Source: Catenaria anguillulae PL171
Taxonomy: Eukaryota > Blastocladiomycota > Blastocladiomycetes > Blastocladiales > Catenariaceae
DNA length: 64,000 bases
Direction of reading: 5' to 3'
NCBI GenBank assembly: GCA_002102555.1
Contig: MCFL01000040.1
Span: 1 to 64,000, forward strand
Positions within the stretch are counted from its first letter, which is position 1. The number at the start of each line of letters is the position of its first letter. Below are positions 22,770 to 34,400 of this stretch, one piece after another. The notes under the pieces are model-generated. The model was not told where the DNA came from. It saw only the letters and a program-made list of their open reading frames with translations, and ran no database searches. A program made the position numbers and the translations under genes.

Positions 22770-25700
22770 TCTGTTCTCGCGCCTGTTTCGATTGTTATTT
22801 CTTTCATACATTCAATTCTTGCCATACAATGACTTTCACCTCCAAGTCGTCGCTGATCGGATATCGTTGGTTGTTCTCTGTCACTTGCCAAGATTTGTTC
22901 TTGCTCAAAGGACCACTCATTCATGATCCGCCAGCCCATAATCCATACTCTGAAAGCCGTGTTTAGAGTGAGTACTTGCAAGAGAAACGGGTCGGCATAC
23001 TATTTCTTCAATTGTCTCAAGCTGCTTGACTGGCGAGAATTGAAGCACATGCACACCCACCGAGGCCGTGCAGATTTGGCTGTGCAAGGGCAAGTACTGC
23101 ACAAGGACGAACGCAACTGCATGCCATACTTGTGTTGTTCAACTCATGAACACCGACACACCCATGCGAAACAAACCTTGGAGTTTGAACGCGCGATCGA
23201 CGCGAGCCGGGGCCGACGATAGGATACCTGGCCAGACCAACAACATGGTCATCCTCCATCGTTATCCCAGCCGGGTCTCAATTTGTATGGAAGCTCAAGA
23301 ATACGTCACAGATCAAACTGACATGCCAACCGCCATGGCTTCGGTGGCGCCGACAGACATAGGCTTATGTACCGACTGATTTTGCAGCGTTTTACCATTG
23401 CTGGCGGCTCGCTGTGGCAGCGCGCGGTCAAGGCAGTCAAAGGTGCGATGGCACAATCAGCCGGTATGTACGCTTGGCCGCTTGCTCTGTCTTACGACAT
23501 GTACTTACAACGTCACAGTCTGGCTGTGGCGTATCCTGTCGCCATATTGTAGCGGCAGTTCTGGCTTACACTGAAACCGCCGAGCCCGTCCCCTACGTAT
23601 TTCGTGCGAGACACCATATACGAATGACCGCTTTCGATTCGCGGGCCCTCATGATCAACCCCCTTGAATGGTGTCAGCATATATACTTGGGCGGCCGGAG
23701 AAATTTGGCCGGCAGAAGTGAAACACCCAACGCGAATGAATGCACCAGATTCACGTCGGGCGAGGATGGGGATTCTTGGAGCGTGTCTAATGGACTCTCT
23801 CGCTCATAGTAAGGTGGACCTTGGGCATCTAGGTATCGATATCACAGCGTCAGAGCGTCCACTCAACATGCTCTCTCCATGCATTCAAGTTGGGCCGCGC
23901 ATGGTGGTGGTGGAGCTTGGAAGGCCTGGCCGTTTGCATTCTATTGATTCAAGGCTTGGGTCAATAAGAGACCGCCATGCATTCACAACAGAGGTTCATG
24001 TCAGTGTACAGAAGCAAGACCTCCAACACTTGCATTGTGACACGCCACGCGCATAGGAAACAACAAATAATATTAATAATGTGGACCTGACACATGCACA
24101 TGAGAAATATTTGGACCAAACCGCAAATCTGGTGGAAAAACAAGGAGCTTTGCGGTGCACGTGCGACAAGATGAAATTGTGAAACGTTGAGCGTTGTGGA
24201 AACGCGAGACCATCCAACGCGTCCGTCCAGGCCCTCTCTGGTACTATATGTACATATCGTCGGCTGCGTGCCTTGATGCCTCGATATTCGCGAGGGGTCT
24301 CAGCTCTTCGGTCACTTTGCTCGCTCGTCGCTGCCGATGCGATGAGGCCGACGCTTTGATCTCGCTTGGCTCTATCGTCCCATCAATTGTGAACAAAGAC
24401 CATATCTGCGACGGAGAACCTGAAACTAACAAGCCAACCACATAGAATCGATATCTGTAAAACAAATATAATACTCGGTCTCGAGTTTCGACCCCTCGCA
24501 CTGATGCTGCAATCGCTCAATAACCGGCCCGGTCTCACCACTAGCAACGTGGAATGTGAAAGAGGGTTCCAGTACTGGCTGCAGGCAAAAACATGAGCGG
24601 AAAGGGTGGATCCATGAATGGGAGCCCAGGCAAGTTACCGTGGCCTTGGAACGAGTTCCCTGAAGTTCCCTGACGTCCCCGATCTCTCGAACAACTGGGT
24701 GTGGGCGGGGAGAAACGCAAGGCCAAGGCAGATCGGAAGGATCGAGCTCGCGCGGCGACAGAGGCACGCACATGAGGTGCCGCGACTAGATAGGTAGGTA
24801 TAAAGATAGATATTCAGGCAACAGAATCATGGAATTACAGCTCGCGTTTTGGCTTCCGAAACCCGAAGTGAATCAAATGAGAAGTAGATGCATGGTCTTC
24901 CGCGAACAAATCCGAAGTGTGACGGAAACGCTTTTCATGCGCATCTGCGCAGCATCGACTCCACGATTGGCCAGCGAGGGCCTGCGGCCGGGGAACTGGA
25001 GAGAGTCTACTTTGTTGCTCGCAACAACGTAATGCGCAGCCTGGCGAAAGGATGCGGAGTGTGTGGGGAAGATGTATTTGATCACGTCGAGTGGCGATCC
25101 AGTCAGCGCACCACGCTGCAGGTGCAATCGCGAGGAGATGAGGTTCGGTTCCCACACCACCAAGACGAGCAGTTCCCACGCTTTGGACGTTTGTGCAACA
25201 ATGCCGAGTTGCCGATTGCCGATGCGGATGGATGGGTATGAGATCTGTATGTCAGGTGGCCAAGGAAAACGCAGAGAGCGAGAGAAAAGAAAGCTGGAGC
25301 AAGCAGGAATAGACACCTTTTCGCAGCATGCTTTGGATCCAATCGGGGAAGGCGAGGGAATGGAGACAGACGGTGGCGAGCGGGCATGTATGTACGGGCC
25401 GAGATGACATTTGGTGGGCGGGCGGGCAGGCGTCATAAAGGCAGAGTGTTTCCCTCGACATCTGCAGCTGGTCCGTCTCTCACATGCACAGTTGACTCGC
25501 TCTGTCATAGCAAACAGTCGCTCGCAGCTCCACACCATTGACCCCGTTTTCACAACGAACGTCGAGCCAAGCGCGAGGTGCGCCCTCTCAACCGATTGCA
25601 CTCGAGGTACGCTGATACTTTTTCGCCAAGTCTCATTTTGAACCCATTTGTCGTTCCTTTACCTCTCTCCACACACGCATTTTCACATTTCTGGATCGTC

Positions 25701-26200
25701 TTATCTGGGCGGTAAGTACGTTTGGCGCAGTTTGGTGTCGGGGCGCTGGCTCCAGCTCCAGCTCCAGCAGAAGGAGTGATGCCCATCGACTGGCCCTTGT
25801 GTACATGTGCACGAAATGCGGTTGTTGGCGCATGGCACGCCTGCGCCGTGCGCCTCAAGGGTCGCCTCCCCGCTGCTGGCTGTGTTGGCGTTGAGGCTCG
25901 GCTGCTCCGTGTTCGGATACATAGGGAGCGGAGGTTTGCACGGGCGTGCAGCAAGCCACGAGTCCAACCTGGTCGTATCTTGTTACTGCTGTGTGGTCGA
26001 CGTGAGCGAGCGGGCGGCGAGAACATCGAAGTGGGGGCAAGCCCGAGGGAGTGTCGCATGCGCCCCCCGCGCCTCGCGAGCCCACACCCAAGGATGAAAA
26101 AAAGGGCTCGTGCTGGAAAATGAGCGCGCCGATCACTCCGACTTCATAAACGAGGCGGTGCCCGCCCTCGTCCTCCCCTTCCCATCGTTCATGACCTCTT
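22770..26200. other. 3.4 kb without a supportable gene
   Basis: Open frames on both strands here are short or low-complexity and share nothing with families I know. The longest is on the minus strand at 25601-24873 (242 codons). It has no recognisable domain and an overlapping plus-strand frame of similar quality, so I do not call it. There is no rRNA or convincing tRNA. The stretch could hold long UTRs, a noncoding RNA, or a fast-evolving gene. Confidence 0.4.
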
Positions 26201-26670
26201 TGACTCTGGACGCTCGACTTTGACGCTCTCTACTCTATCCTTGGCCCTCTCCTATTCTAAGCGTATCGACTGGCTCGATCCCTTCCCTTCCCTTCCCTTC
26301 GCCTCCCTCGTCGTCATTGTCATTGTCGTTGCCTCCGTGTTGCCGCGCTTGAGTGTGCTTGTTGTTAACTGACTGTGGCCTGCCCATTATCCAACGACCG
26401 ACCGACCGACCGTCTCTCCTGCCAGTCAGCCTGCCAGCCTCACAGTTGCAGCCCAGCACTCGCACTCGCACTCGCTCGACTCGACTCGACTCTCTACTCT
26501 ACCCTTCCACTTGTTGACTGCCCGACCGTTGAGTGTGCCGGCACGCTCTGCCATCCCTCATTTTTGCCCTCCGTCCGTCCCGACCTAGCCACTTTTTTTT
26601 TTTTTTGAAACCACACTCTTGAACGCTGCCGGCCAGCACCTTCTTCATTCCCAACTTGCAACTTGCAACC
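26200..26670 (+). promoter_or_regulatory. pyrimidine-rich, repeat-laden leader/promoter of the homeobox gene
   Basis: The 470 bp before the homeobox ATG are CT-rich and full of short tandem repeats: CCCTT units at 26279-26300, CGAC units at 26394-26412, CACTCG and CTCGA units at about 26456-26490, and a T14 run at 26593-26606. CT-rich tracts are common in fungal promoters just upstream of transcription starts. The T14 run so close to the ATG suggests a nucleosome-depleted or leader element (inference). Confidence 0.5.
26593..26606. repeat. T14 homopolymer in the homeobox leader
   Basis: Fourteen consecutive T about 65 bp before the homeobox start codon; the longest homopolymer I noticed in the window. 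Confidence 0.85.
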
Positions 26671-28679
26671 ATGATGTCTGTTGATGCCTCTCCACTCAAT
26701 GGCGTTGGTCCCTACCAGCTGCCCATCCAGCCCCAGCTCCAGCAGCTTCCGCTTCAGCATCAGCATCAGCATCCACTCCAGCACCAGCACCAGCACCAGC
26801 ACCAACAACAGCAGCCCTTCCCGCACCTGCAGGAGCACCGTGGCTCGCTCGACGACTTGGCCTATGCCTTTTCCCAGGTCCAGACGTACCAGCAGCTGTC
26901 GCCACCGCCACTCTCGTCCTCGGCCAGTCCAACCCTGTTGCCCGCCACCCTTCTTTCGCCCCCGCTGGACGGGTCCTCGGCTCCCGCAACCGCAGCTCCA
27001 GCGGCTTCCGCACTGGTCTTTGACCAAATTGCCCACGTTGCACAAACCCTGGCCTCGACTTCATCTCCGACGCCCTCGCTCATTGGCACCGAGCCGCAAT
27101 CACAACAGCAGCAGCAGCACCAGCAGCAGCAGCAACAGCCAAGAGCACGTGCCGCCGCCGCCGCCCAAGGCTTGTCGCTCACAACGGCCAACCTTGCCCA
27201 GCAGCAGCCCATGACGCAAACGGCAACGCCACCTTCGGCAATCATGTCGGCGGTCTCGCCCATGTCTGCACACACGATGCTCATGTCGCCATCCTCAACG
27301 ACGACCCTCCAGCAGCAAGACGTTGGCGCACCGTGCCCAGGGTCCGGATCCGATTCCGATGGCGGGTCATCGTCGTCCACGTCCAATGGCAAGCGCTCGG
27401 GCAAGAAGTTGTCGAATGCCTCGTCGACCGGGTCGGCAGCCGCCGCCGCAACCGAGGCGGCTGCAGCTGCGGCTGCCGGGGCCGATGGCGAGAAGCAGCG
27501 GTCGCGGTTGACGCGTGACCAAATGTCGGCACTCAAGCGCGTGTATGCCGTGACCTACTTCCCAGACAAGCAGACAAAGGAACAGTTGAGTCGCGAGCTC
27601 AACATTCCCGTGCGCACCATCCAGGTACTTCTTCTTCTTTGTAATCTCTTGAGGCTACACGTTGGGTTGGAGCAAGTGATTGACTGAACTTGTTGGTGAT
27701 CATCACTCAGATTTGGTTCCAGAACCAGCGTCAGTACCACCGCATCAAGATGAAGAAGAAGGCCACCCAGCAAGCGCAGTCGCACTCGCAAGCGCAAGCC
27801 CATCAGCAAACCACGCTCGCCGCTGCCCACCAACAAGCTGCTGCCGTTGCGCAACAACAAGCCATGATTGCCGCCATGTCTGGTGCTGTGCCGCCACCTT
27901 CGGCCAACCCGGGACTGGTCGTCAACACCAACGCATCCATCACCACGGTCGCGCCCGCTTGCGGCCCCGGTGCCACGACGCCCTTTTCTCCGTCACCATT
28001 CATGTCTGCCCCGCCGGCCCCCAGTCCCGGTGCAGATTCGGGACTCGGAAGTGCAACGCCAACCACGCCCTTTGGGTCGGCCGCATCTCCGTTCCCTGGC
28101 CACCCTGGACCGCAAACGACTCGGCGCAACTCTGCCCCGCCACACTTTTTCGGCCAAGTGCCCACCAGCATGCCCTCGTTGCCGCCCATGGGGCAATTGG
28201 ACCAGCCCATGGTGTACCAGCCCCAAGTCCAACAACAACAGCAGCAGCAGCAACGGCGCGGGTCTGTCATGATGATGCCGACGGCCATGCCCACGCTGCA
28301 CGAGCACCAGGCCGTGTACCCAACGGACCAGTCGATGCTTGCCCCTGCACCCCAATATGGCGAGTACAATGTCCAGCAGCAGCAGCAGCAGTCGTTCCCA
28401 AGTGCCACCACGGCCACGGCAACAACAAGCTCGCAGCAGTTTGACATGCTCTTCAACAATGCGCAAGCCATGGTTGCGCCCGCGGCCGAGCCGCTCGGAT
28501 GCAATTTGGCGTCGCCCGTGCCCGTACACCAGTATGGTCAACAGCAACAGCAACAACAACAACAACAGCACCAAGTGTTTTCGCCGGTCGATAACCCTTG
28601 GCAGCAGTCTCAGCAACAGTTCAACCAGCAACAGCCCATGATTCAACGTGGCCGGTCGTATTCCAACACGTTCTTCTAA
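26671..28679 (+). CDS. homeodomain transcription factor with long Gln/Ala/Pro tracts (two exons)
   Basis: Exons 26671-27624 and 27711-28679 encode 640 residues starting MMSVDASPLNGVG. The homeodomain spans about residues 275-335: TRDQMSALKRVYAVTYFPDK, then LSRELNIPVRTIQ, then across the intron IWFQNQRQYHRIKMKKK. Helix 3 keeps W48, F49, N51 and R53, but position 52 is Gln instead of the usual Arg and 55 departs from Lys/Arg. The intron sits inside helix 3, a common homeobox intron site. Outside the domain the protein is Gln/His/Ala/Pro-rich with repeated Q tracts that could act as transactivation regions. It ends GRSYSNTFF. Its target genes cannot be inferred. Confidence 0.93.
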
Positions 28680-29400
28680 ATCTTTTTCGAGGACGATGGC
28701 TGTTTTTCTTTAATTCTATTTGTTGGCTTAGCTCGTAGTGTGTGTTTCCGCTCCTTGCTCGCTTGTTGTTGTCGTCGTTGTTTGTCTGTCTCTGTACTTG
28801 TACATCTGCACACCACGCCCCCCTGCATTCTTGCCCTTTGTTCCCGCACTTGTTGGTTTCTCTTTTCATCATTGCACGCCCCCTCTCTGCTCTGCCTTAT
28901 TTCCACACTTGTTTGTTTGGTTTGCTCGGTTGGGTTTCTTGTCTCTTTTCCCCTGCCCCTTTCTTTCTATTTACCCTCCCAGCCTTATGTTGCTTGGTTT
29001 TTGTTGTTTTCCCCTCGTGTTACTCGACGCACATGCAATCGTCATGGATGATTTTTTCGCGCCGCCGCCGCCGCCGCCGCCGCCGCTTCTATCCCTCAAG
29101 TCGATTATGGGTCGTCAAGGGTCGATCCGAGTCGTTTTTCTCGGACCACCCTCACATAAAGATGGTCTGTATACGGTAAATGAGTAAGTAATAAATATGT
29201 GAAAACTTCTCTAACAGTGCATTCGTGCGGTTCGTGACTCAATCGAGTGTTGCAACTTGAGCTGGCTTTGACCACATCACTGAACATTGAATCCCACCCA
29301 ATGTGCAGCTCAGTCTTGAAGAGACCAAGTCATTTCGATCATGTATAGCGACATGACGGCAACCGCAACCAAATGGATTTGTTCGTTTCCTGATACAAAA
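28680..29400. other. intergenic with a GCC microsatellite
   Basis: About 720 bp with a pyrimidine-rich section (28740-29030), probably the 3' UTR of the homeobox gene, and a GCC trinucleotide repeat (see separate entry). No gene seen. Confidence 0.4.
29060..29086. repeat. GCC trinucleotide microsatellite
   Basis: Nine uninterrupted GCC units lie downstream of the homeobox gene, in a stretch without a supported reading frame. Confidence 0.85.
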
Positions 29401-29422
29401 GGGTCGCTCTGGTCTTTGTCTG

Positions 29423-30565
29423 GTGTCAATGTCACTCGCAACATATACACTATTGTTGTTATTTACCACGGCCATGCCATCACCACCCATGTCTACTACG
29501 TGCCCACCAACCACATCCTCGACCGCCCGGCCGCTCGAGTCGGTGCCGTCGACGCCCCGCGTCTCGGAACGCTCTAGCTGCCTCGTCCTCCGCATCGACT
29601 TGACACACTCCCAGTGGCCAACAGCACTCATCGAGACAATGGCACAACAGTGTTTGCAAGTGAGTCTGCTCGCGCACTCGTTTGTGATGATAGCGACCGC
29701 CGACGAGACCCAGAGCATGGCGGCGGAAGCCAAACAGGAAATGGCTCGTGCCATTGATGCTGTACGTGAACCGCTTTCCCGCCAATACCCAGGCAATGCA
29801 ACAACGATTCACTTGCTCGCCCTCCATATTGTGAGTGATTAGGCTGCCGACTCATGGATTCCACTCGCATTCCAATCGACACGTTCAAGCAAGACTTTGG
29901 CCGTGTCCATTTGGCACCCAGCCATGGATGCCGCACGCATTGTCGCCGGCCTAGCGCCCAATCCCATCCCCAGTTTTGCCATTCGCTAAACTCGCCAGTC
30001 CCATAGACCTCGCGACGCTTCCCGACATCCAGTCACTGCCCGGGTGGCCCGCCGACCTTGCATCCATGCTGTCTGCCGGTATGGCGGGCTCGCAACCTAT
30101 TCCGGCACCAAAGTGCGGCGCGCAATTGCGTCCACATCATTTCTGCCGCTTTCGCACACTTGCCAGCATCCGAGCCGACAGACGCATTGCTGGCCTCGGT
30201 ACAGTTTGCTGCGGGCGAGTATGCCGCCAGCATCGTCACGTGCAATCGGCATGCCCTTGGCGCATGTCAAGGCACATGTGCGAGCGGGTGACGCGTGGTT
30301 CAAGATGGGCGAGGTGAGCAAGGCAGTTGTGCGGTGGGCGTGTGCGGTTGCCCTGGTGGGCGACAATGACGATCAGGCCCAGGATGCTGCAGGCGTCTTG
30401 GGATATGTCGGCAAGATGCTCACCAGGGTCTTGGTTGAGAAGCGTGTGGCGGTTGATCCGTTTGAAGCGTGCAGCGACGAGGACGAGCACGAGCTGTGCA
30501 TACTCGGAAGTGTGGTGGCTGGCCAAGACGTTGGGCGTGCCAGCAACGGATCGCAAGCGCCGTGA
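29423..30565 (+). pseudogene. frame-broken TPR-like gene, possibly the 5' part of the adjacent RNA-repair gene
   Basis: Coding-like text jumps between frames. An Ala-rich helical segment (MAAEAKQEMARAIDAVREPL) lies near 29720-29780. Near 30170-30250 is DALLASVQFAAGEYAASIVT, followed after a frame change by HVKAHVRAGDAWFKMGEVSK and VVRWACAVALVGDND, two segments with the spacing of TPR helices. The frame then runs to a GTGAGTAAGG sequence at 30562, an ideal splice donor. That suggests it may once have spliced into the phosphatase-like domain starting near 30660. An extra G near 30260 and other one-base changes prevent a continuous protein. No specific family assigned. Confidence 0.4.
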
Positions 30566-30654
30566 GTAAGGTGGTTATGGCGGCCGATTGGGTCGAGCCG
30601 CACATTGCCGCCCGCGTATGCGATTCACTCACTTCCGACGTTGAATGCGCCTGA

Positions 30655-32863
30655 TGCGTGCGTGAGGTATGCGCTGCCGCCCGCGTTTTCCTGGCTCGTT
30701 CCGCACTGGTGGCCGGATCGAGTTCGCCGCGCTCACGGACAGATGTCCAGTCGCTCGGCGCTCTGGGTATTCGCCTTGTGGTTTCGGCCACGCTCAAGGC
30801 GCTTCCTGCAAGTTGGTTTGACGGCGGGGAAAGGATGGATCAAGTCCATCTTGTGGTATCTGAAAAGCAAGCGCCACACTTGCGCAACTCGATTGTTTTA
30901 TTCGACTTGTCGCCAAGGTCGCACCTCATGGCCGCATCCTCGTGCACTGTCCGAGTGGAGATGGACCCACTGCGACGTTTCTCGCCGCGTATCTGGTCCG
31001 ATTCGGGCTCGCCGCGCCGCCGCCGCTTTGCGCCAAATGCGCAGATTCCATCACCATTTCGCGGGAACAAAAGCGTGCCGAACAAGATTTCAATTCTGCC
31101 GACCAAATCGAGGACGATACGTGCACGGACGCCTCGTGTGCTCTGTGCACACGTCCTACACTTGCCGCACCCGCAGCCACGGCCCAGATCCATGCCCTGC
31201 GCCCCAATTCTACTCCCTCGGACCATGCCATGCGGGACTTTTCCACGCGCGTGCTCGCCCGCCTCGCCGCGCCCACCAACCTCCCGCCCTGGGACGCCAA
31301 CCTGCCCACCACTCCCACCCACGTCGGCGGCACATGCCGGTTCTCGCTCGCCAACCTCCCACGCATCCTGCTGCTCGTGGGTCTGCCCGGATCGGGCAAA
31401 TCCCACCTGGCACGCACCTTGCAATCACACTTGCCCAATACGTCGATAGTTGCCTCGGACGACTCGCCCTCCAGCGCAGCTTACCTGGCAGCCATTGGCC
31501 ACCTTGCGCGCGACCCGAGCGCGCGAATTGTGCTTGACGCGTGTCACGCCACGCCACGCCATCGGCTCGCGGCGCTTGCCGCGGCATTTGATCCGCCCGC
31601 AAGCGAGGTATTGGCCGTGCACGTGGACGTGCCCGTGGGCGTGTGTGTCGAACGTGCGAGCCAAAGGGCAGGGCATAAGTCGTTGGATCATCGGAGTGCA
31701 GCGAGGGTCATTGCTGGATTTGCGCGCGAAATGCGTGTGCCAAAGTATGCGACACCCGTGGGTGCTCGGCGGCGCGCACGCCAAGAGGTGCGTGAGGACA
31801 AGGAGCAGGACGAGGAGGATGCAGAGTGCAAGCGGTATGGCGCATGGATCAAGGTCCAATCCCCTGCGCAAGCCCTGGCGCTCGTGCACCAGCTCACACG
31901 CGTCGATGCGCTCATGGCCAAGTTTCCGCGCACGCCGCACTTGTATGCGGGTGTCGAGTCCATTACGGACGATGACGAGATTGTCCCTGACTTGAGCCAA
32001 TTTGCCGCGTCGGCGTCGGGCGCCCGGCACGCCGAAAACGAAGTGTGGACGGTCGAGGAAAAGGTGGATGGCGCCAATGTTGGCGTCCACGCCGTACCCA
32101 AAGTGCCGCGCTCGGCGCTGTATTCCGAAGGACGCGATGGAGCCGAGCCACTGCTCGCGGATGTGTACAGGGTGGACCAGGCAGTCACGCTGCTCGTGCA
32201 AAACCGGTCGCATTTCGTCATCTCATCCGACTCTGCTGCGACCGCCACAGCCGCCGCCGCCGCCCCGCATCCGCAATTCGCGGGCCTGCAGTCGTGGCTC
32301 GACAAGCACAAGGTGACGCTCACACATCTACTGCTGCCCTCTTCGTCCTCATCCACGTCATCAACGTCAATGCGCTTTGTCTTGTTTGGCGAATGGACTG
32401 CTGCCAAGCACTCTGTCCACTACCCTGCGCTGCCCGACACGTTTCTTGCATTTGACTTGTTTGACACGCTGCACGGCCGGTTTGTGTCTCGCGTCGGTTT
32501 CGCGCCCACCTCGACCGCGCTCACGCGCAAATGCGCGCGTCCATGTGTGCGGCTGGCCTTGCGCCCGAGCCCGAAATTATGCCGTCAGGCAAGTGTGGTC
32601 GGGCACGGGTGGCCCAGCGAACGGTTGGGGTCGAGGCAAGAGGCCGACGCGTGGGTTCGGAGCATGGGCAGCGCGTATGGTGCTGAGGTGCCCGAGGGAA
32701 TTGTGGTGAGAAAGGATGTGGGCAGTGGTTGGTTGAGAGGGCAAAGTACGTGCGAGGCGACTTCATTGCGGGGAATCAGCATTGGACAAAGTATGGGTTT
32801 GTTGCGAATGGAGTTGTAAGAAAGGGGAGACAGAGTAATGGAGAGACCAACTTTGTCACATAA
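30655..32863 (+). pseudogene. phosphatase-like / polynucleotide kinase / RNA ligase fusion, frame-interrupted
   Basis: Three domains follow in order. First is a DUSP23-like phosphatase fold (ALPPAFSWLVP, then GALGIRLVVSATLKALPASW, then QLDCFIRLVAKVAPHGRILV and HCPSGDGPTATF). Its C-x5-R loop has Pro where the catalytic Arg belongs. Second is a T4 Pnk-like kinase (LLLVGLPGSGKSHLARTLQ, SDD, VLDACHATPRHR). Third is a nucleotidyltransferase with ligase motif I EKVDGANVGV, QNRSHFV, a motif III-like LFGEWTAAKHSVHYPALP, motif IV EGIVVRK and motif V AKYVRGDFIAGNQHWTKYGF ending at TAA 32861. This suggests an RNA end-healing and sealing enzyme. The frame changes near 30700, 30880, 32505, 32600 and 32730; between 30942 and about 32500 it is continuous. 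I class it as interrupted, but sequencing error is possible. Confidence 0.75.
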
Positions 32864-33188
32864 ACCGTGTCCCTTTGAAACTGCACAGGAGATGAATCGG
32901 GTAAGTGTGTATATATCAACCGAAAATGCATGACAATAACAAGGAGAGGGAAGGGAAACACAATACACAACACTCAAAACGCAAAACACTGGAAAGCCGG
33001 AAACTGACACAAGAGTGAGGAAGTGGAAGATGGGTGCACGAGTGGAAGGTTACAGTGAGAAGGAGAGTGCTTCAGAACCAACGGACAAGAAATCAAATAA
33101 GCAGTCCACTACCAACTAGCCTATCCGAGACGCACTCCACTGACACACAGACTTACACACATGATCGATGGCCCTTGTTTCCAGGTTT

Positions 33189-33835
33189 TCACTCTTCCTT
33201 CTTGTCCGCACCAGCGCGCTTGGTCTGGGCCTTGGGCACTTTTGCCTTCCATCCCGGCCAATAGTCGGACATAGACTGCCGCCGCCACCGTCATGTGACA
33301 AGGGCAATGTAAAACAAAACCCAGGATGCAGAGTTGACGAGCACAAGCGCGGGCGCCAACGAGGCGTTGCTAGTGGCCAACATGACGCAAACAGCGCATT
33401 TTGAGCGATATCCGCCAGTCCAGCGAGCACTGGGATCACCGACACGTGATGCACAAGCGACGGGGCCGACTTTGGGACGCGCAACAGCGCAGACAGGGCC
33501 ATGGCCGCAGCAACCATGAGCAAGGGCGTGGCAACCAGGCCAGTGAGCAGGGCGTGCCTGAGCATGCCGCCGATGTCGGGATCAGTTGTGCAAGAGCCGT
33601 ATCGGGGTGCACAAGGTCGTTGACGAGCGTTGCGCCGCCGGATGGGTCGCCAGGTACATGCGCGTGGGCGACACGTAGTGCAAGTCTTGGGCGGCCGACG
33701 GCGTGGGCACGGACGAGGGCGTGATGGCCGAGGCGTGCCACGTGAGCACGGGCGACACGAGCAGGTAGCCCGTGGCGGCGGCCAGGAAGGCGGTCCAGGA
33801 TCGGGTCGAGGCAAGAGGGACGTGACCATTGTGGC
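33189..33835 (-). pseudogene. small polytopic membrane protein, frame-interrupted
   Basis: On the minus strand four hydrophobic segments can be read in successive frames: FLAAATGYLLVSPVLTWHAS, HALLTGLVATPLLMVAAAMA, VSVIPVLAGLADIAQNALFA and PALVLVNSASWVLFYIALVT. The C-terminal tail is basic (WPGWKAKVPKAQTKRAGADK) and ends KKEE at TGA 33191-33189. One-base losses near 33820 and 33377 and an in-frame TGA at 33293-33291 just after the fourth segment interrupt it. The last could instead be an intron edge. I do not recognise the family. It shares the frame problems of its neighbour to the left. Confidence 0.5.
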
Positions 33836-34400
33836 GAGCGAGGGCAAGGGACAGGTGGGCGACGGCAGCAAAGCTGGATGCGGGTGCGAGTTGTTGGCCG
33901 GGGCGGGTAGCGTACAGTGCTTGGGGTCAAGGCTGTGGCAGTGTGAGGATTACAGCTGGAAAGTGACTGAGCATGTAATGGTGGGCGATATTCTGTCATG
34001 ACTCTCGCCCGCACACAAAACACACAAAACGTGCAGTCAAATCGGTTTCTCTCGCGACTTTGAGCAAAACCATTCAGACCATTCAGCGATCGCGAACGTT
34101 TGAAATGGTTTATTGCCGCCGCACTACGCCACATCGGCACGGTGAACGCATGGGGCCACGGGCCCCGGTCTGTCAGCACACGACCGTGTTTTCCAGCACC
34201 AGCTTGGAGCCTGGCCATGGTGGGTAAAGATGTTGTCCCAATTCAATGTGTCCCAGCTGGCCCCAAAGGAATTCGAAATGTATTGAGAGGCGAGCCCACA
34301 TACCAGTTGCTGAACAATTGAGCAAAATGTCAAGTGCATGCGAAAGACAAAATGCGACAAGAACGGCCATCTACAACAAAAATGGTTTATACAAGTCACG

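Noticed and set aside
24873-25601. 242-codon minus-strand open frame in the gene-poor stretch
   Set aside because: No domain, no family-like repeats, overlapping plus-strand frames of equal quality; could be real but unsupported.
25722-26123. 133-codon plus-strand frame with Pro/Ala repeats
   Set aside because: Superficially like the Pro-rich LGCI proteins but lacks their LGCI, WACSAD and FKC motifs; frames on the other strand are similar in quality.
27803-28504. Long minus-strand frames opposite the homeobox gene
   Set aside because: Poly-Gln codons read in other frames give long stop-free Cys/Leu/Ala runs; artefact of CAG repeats.
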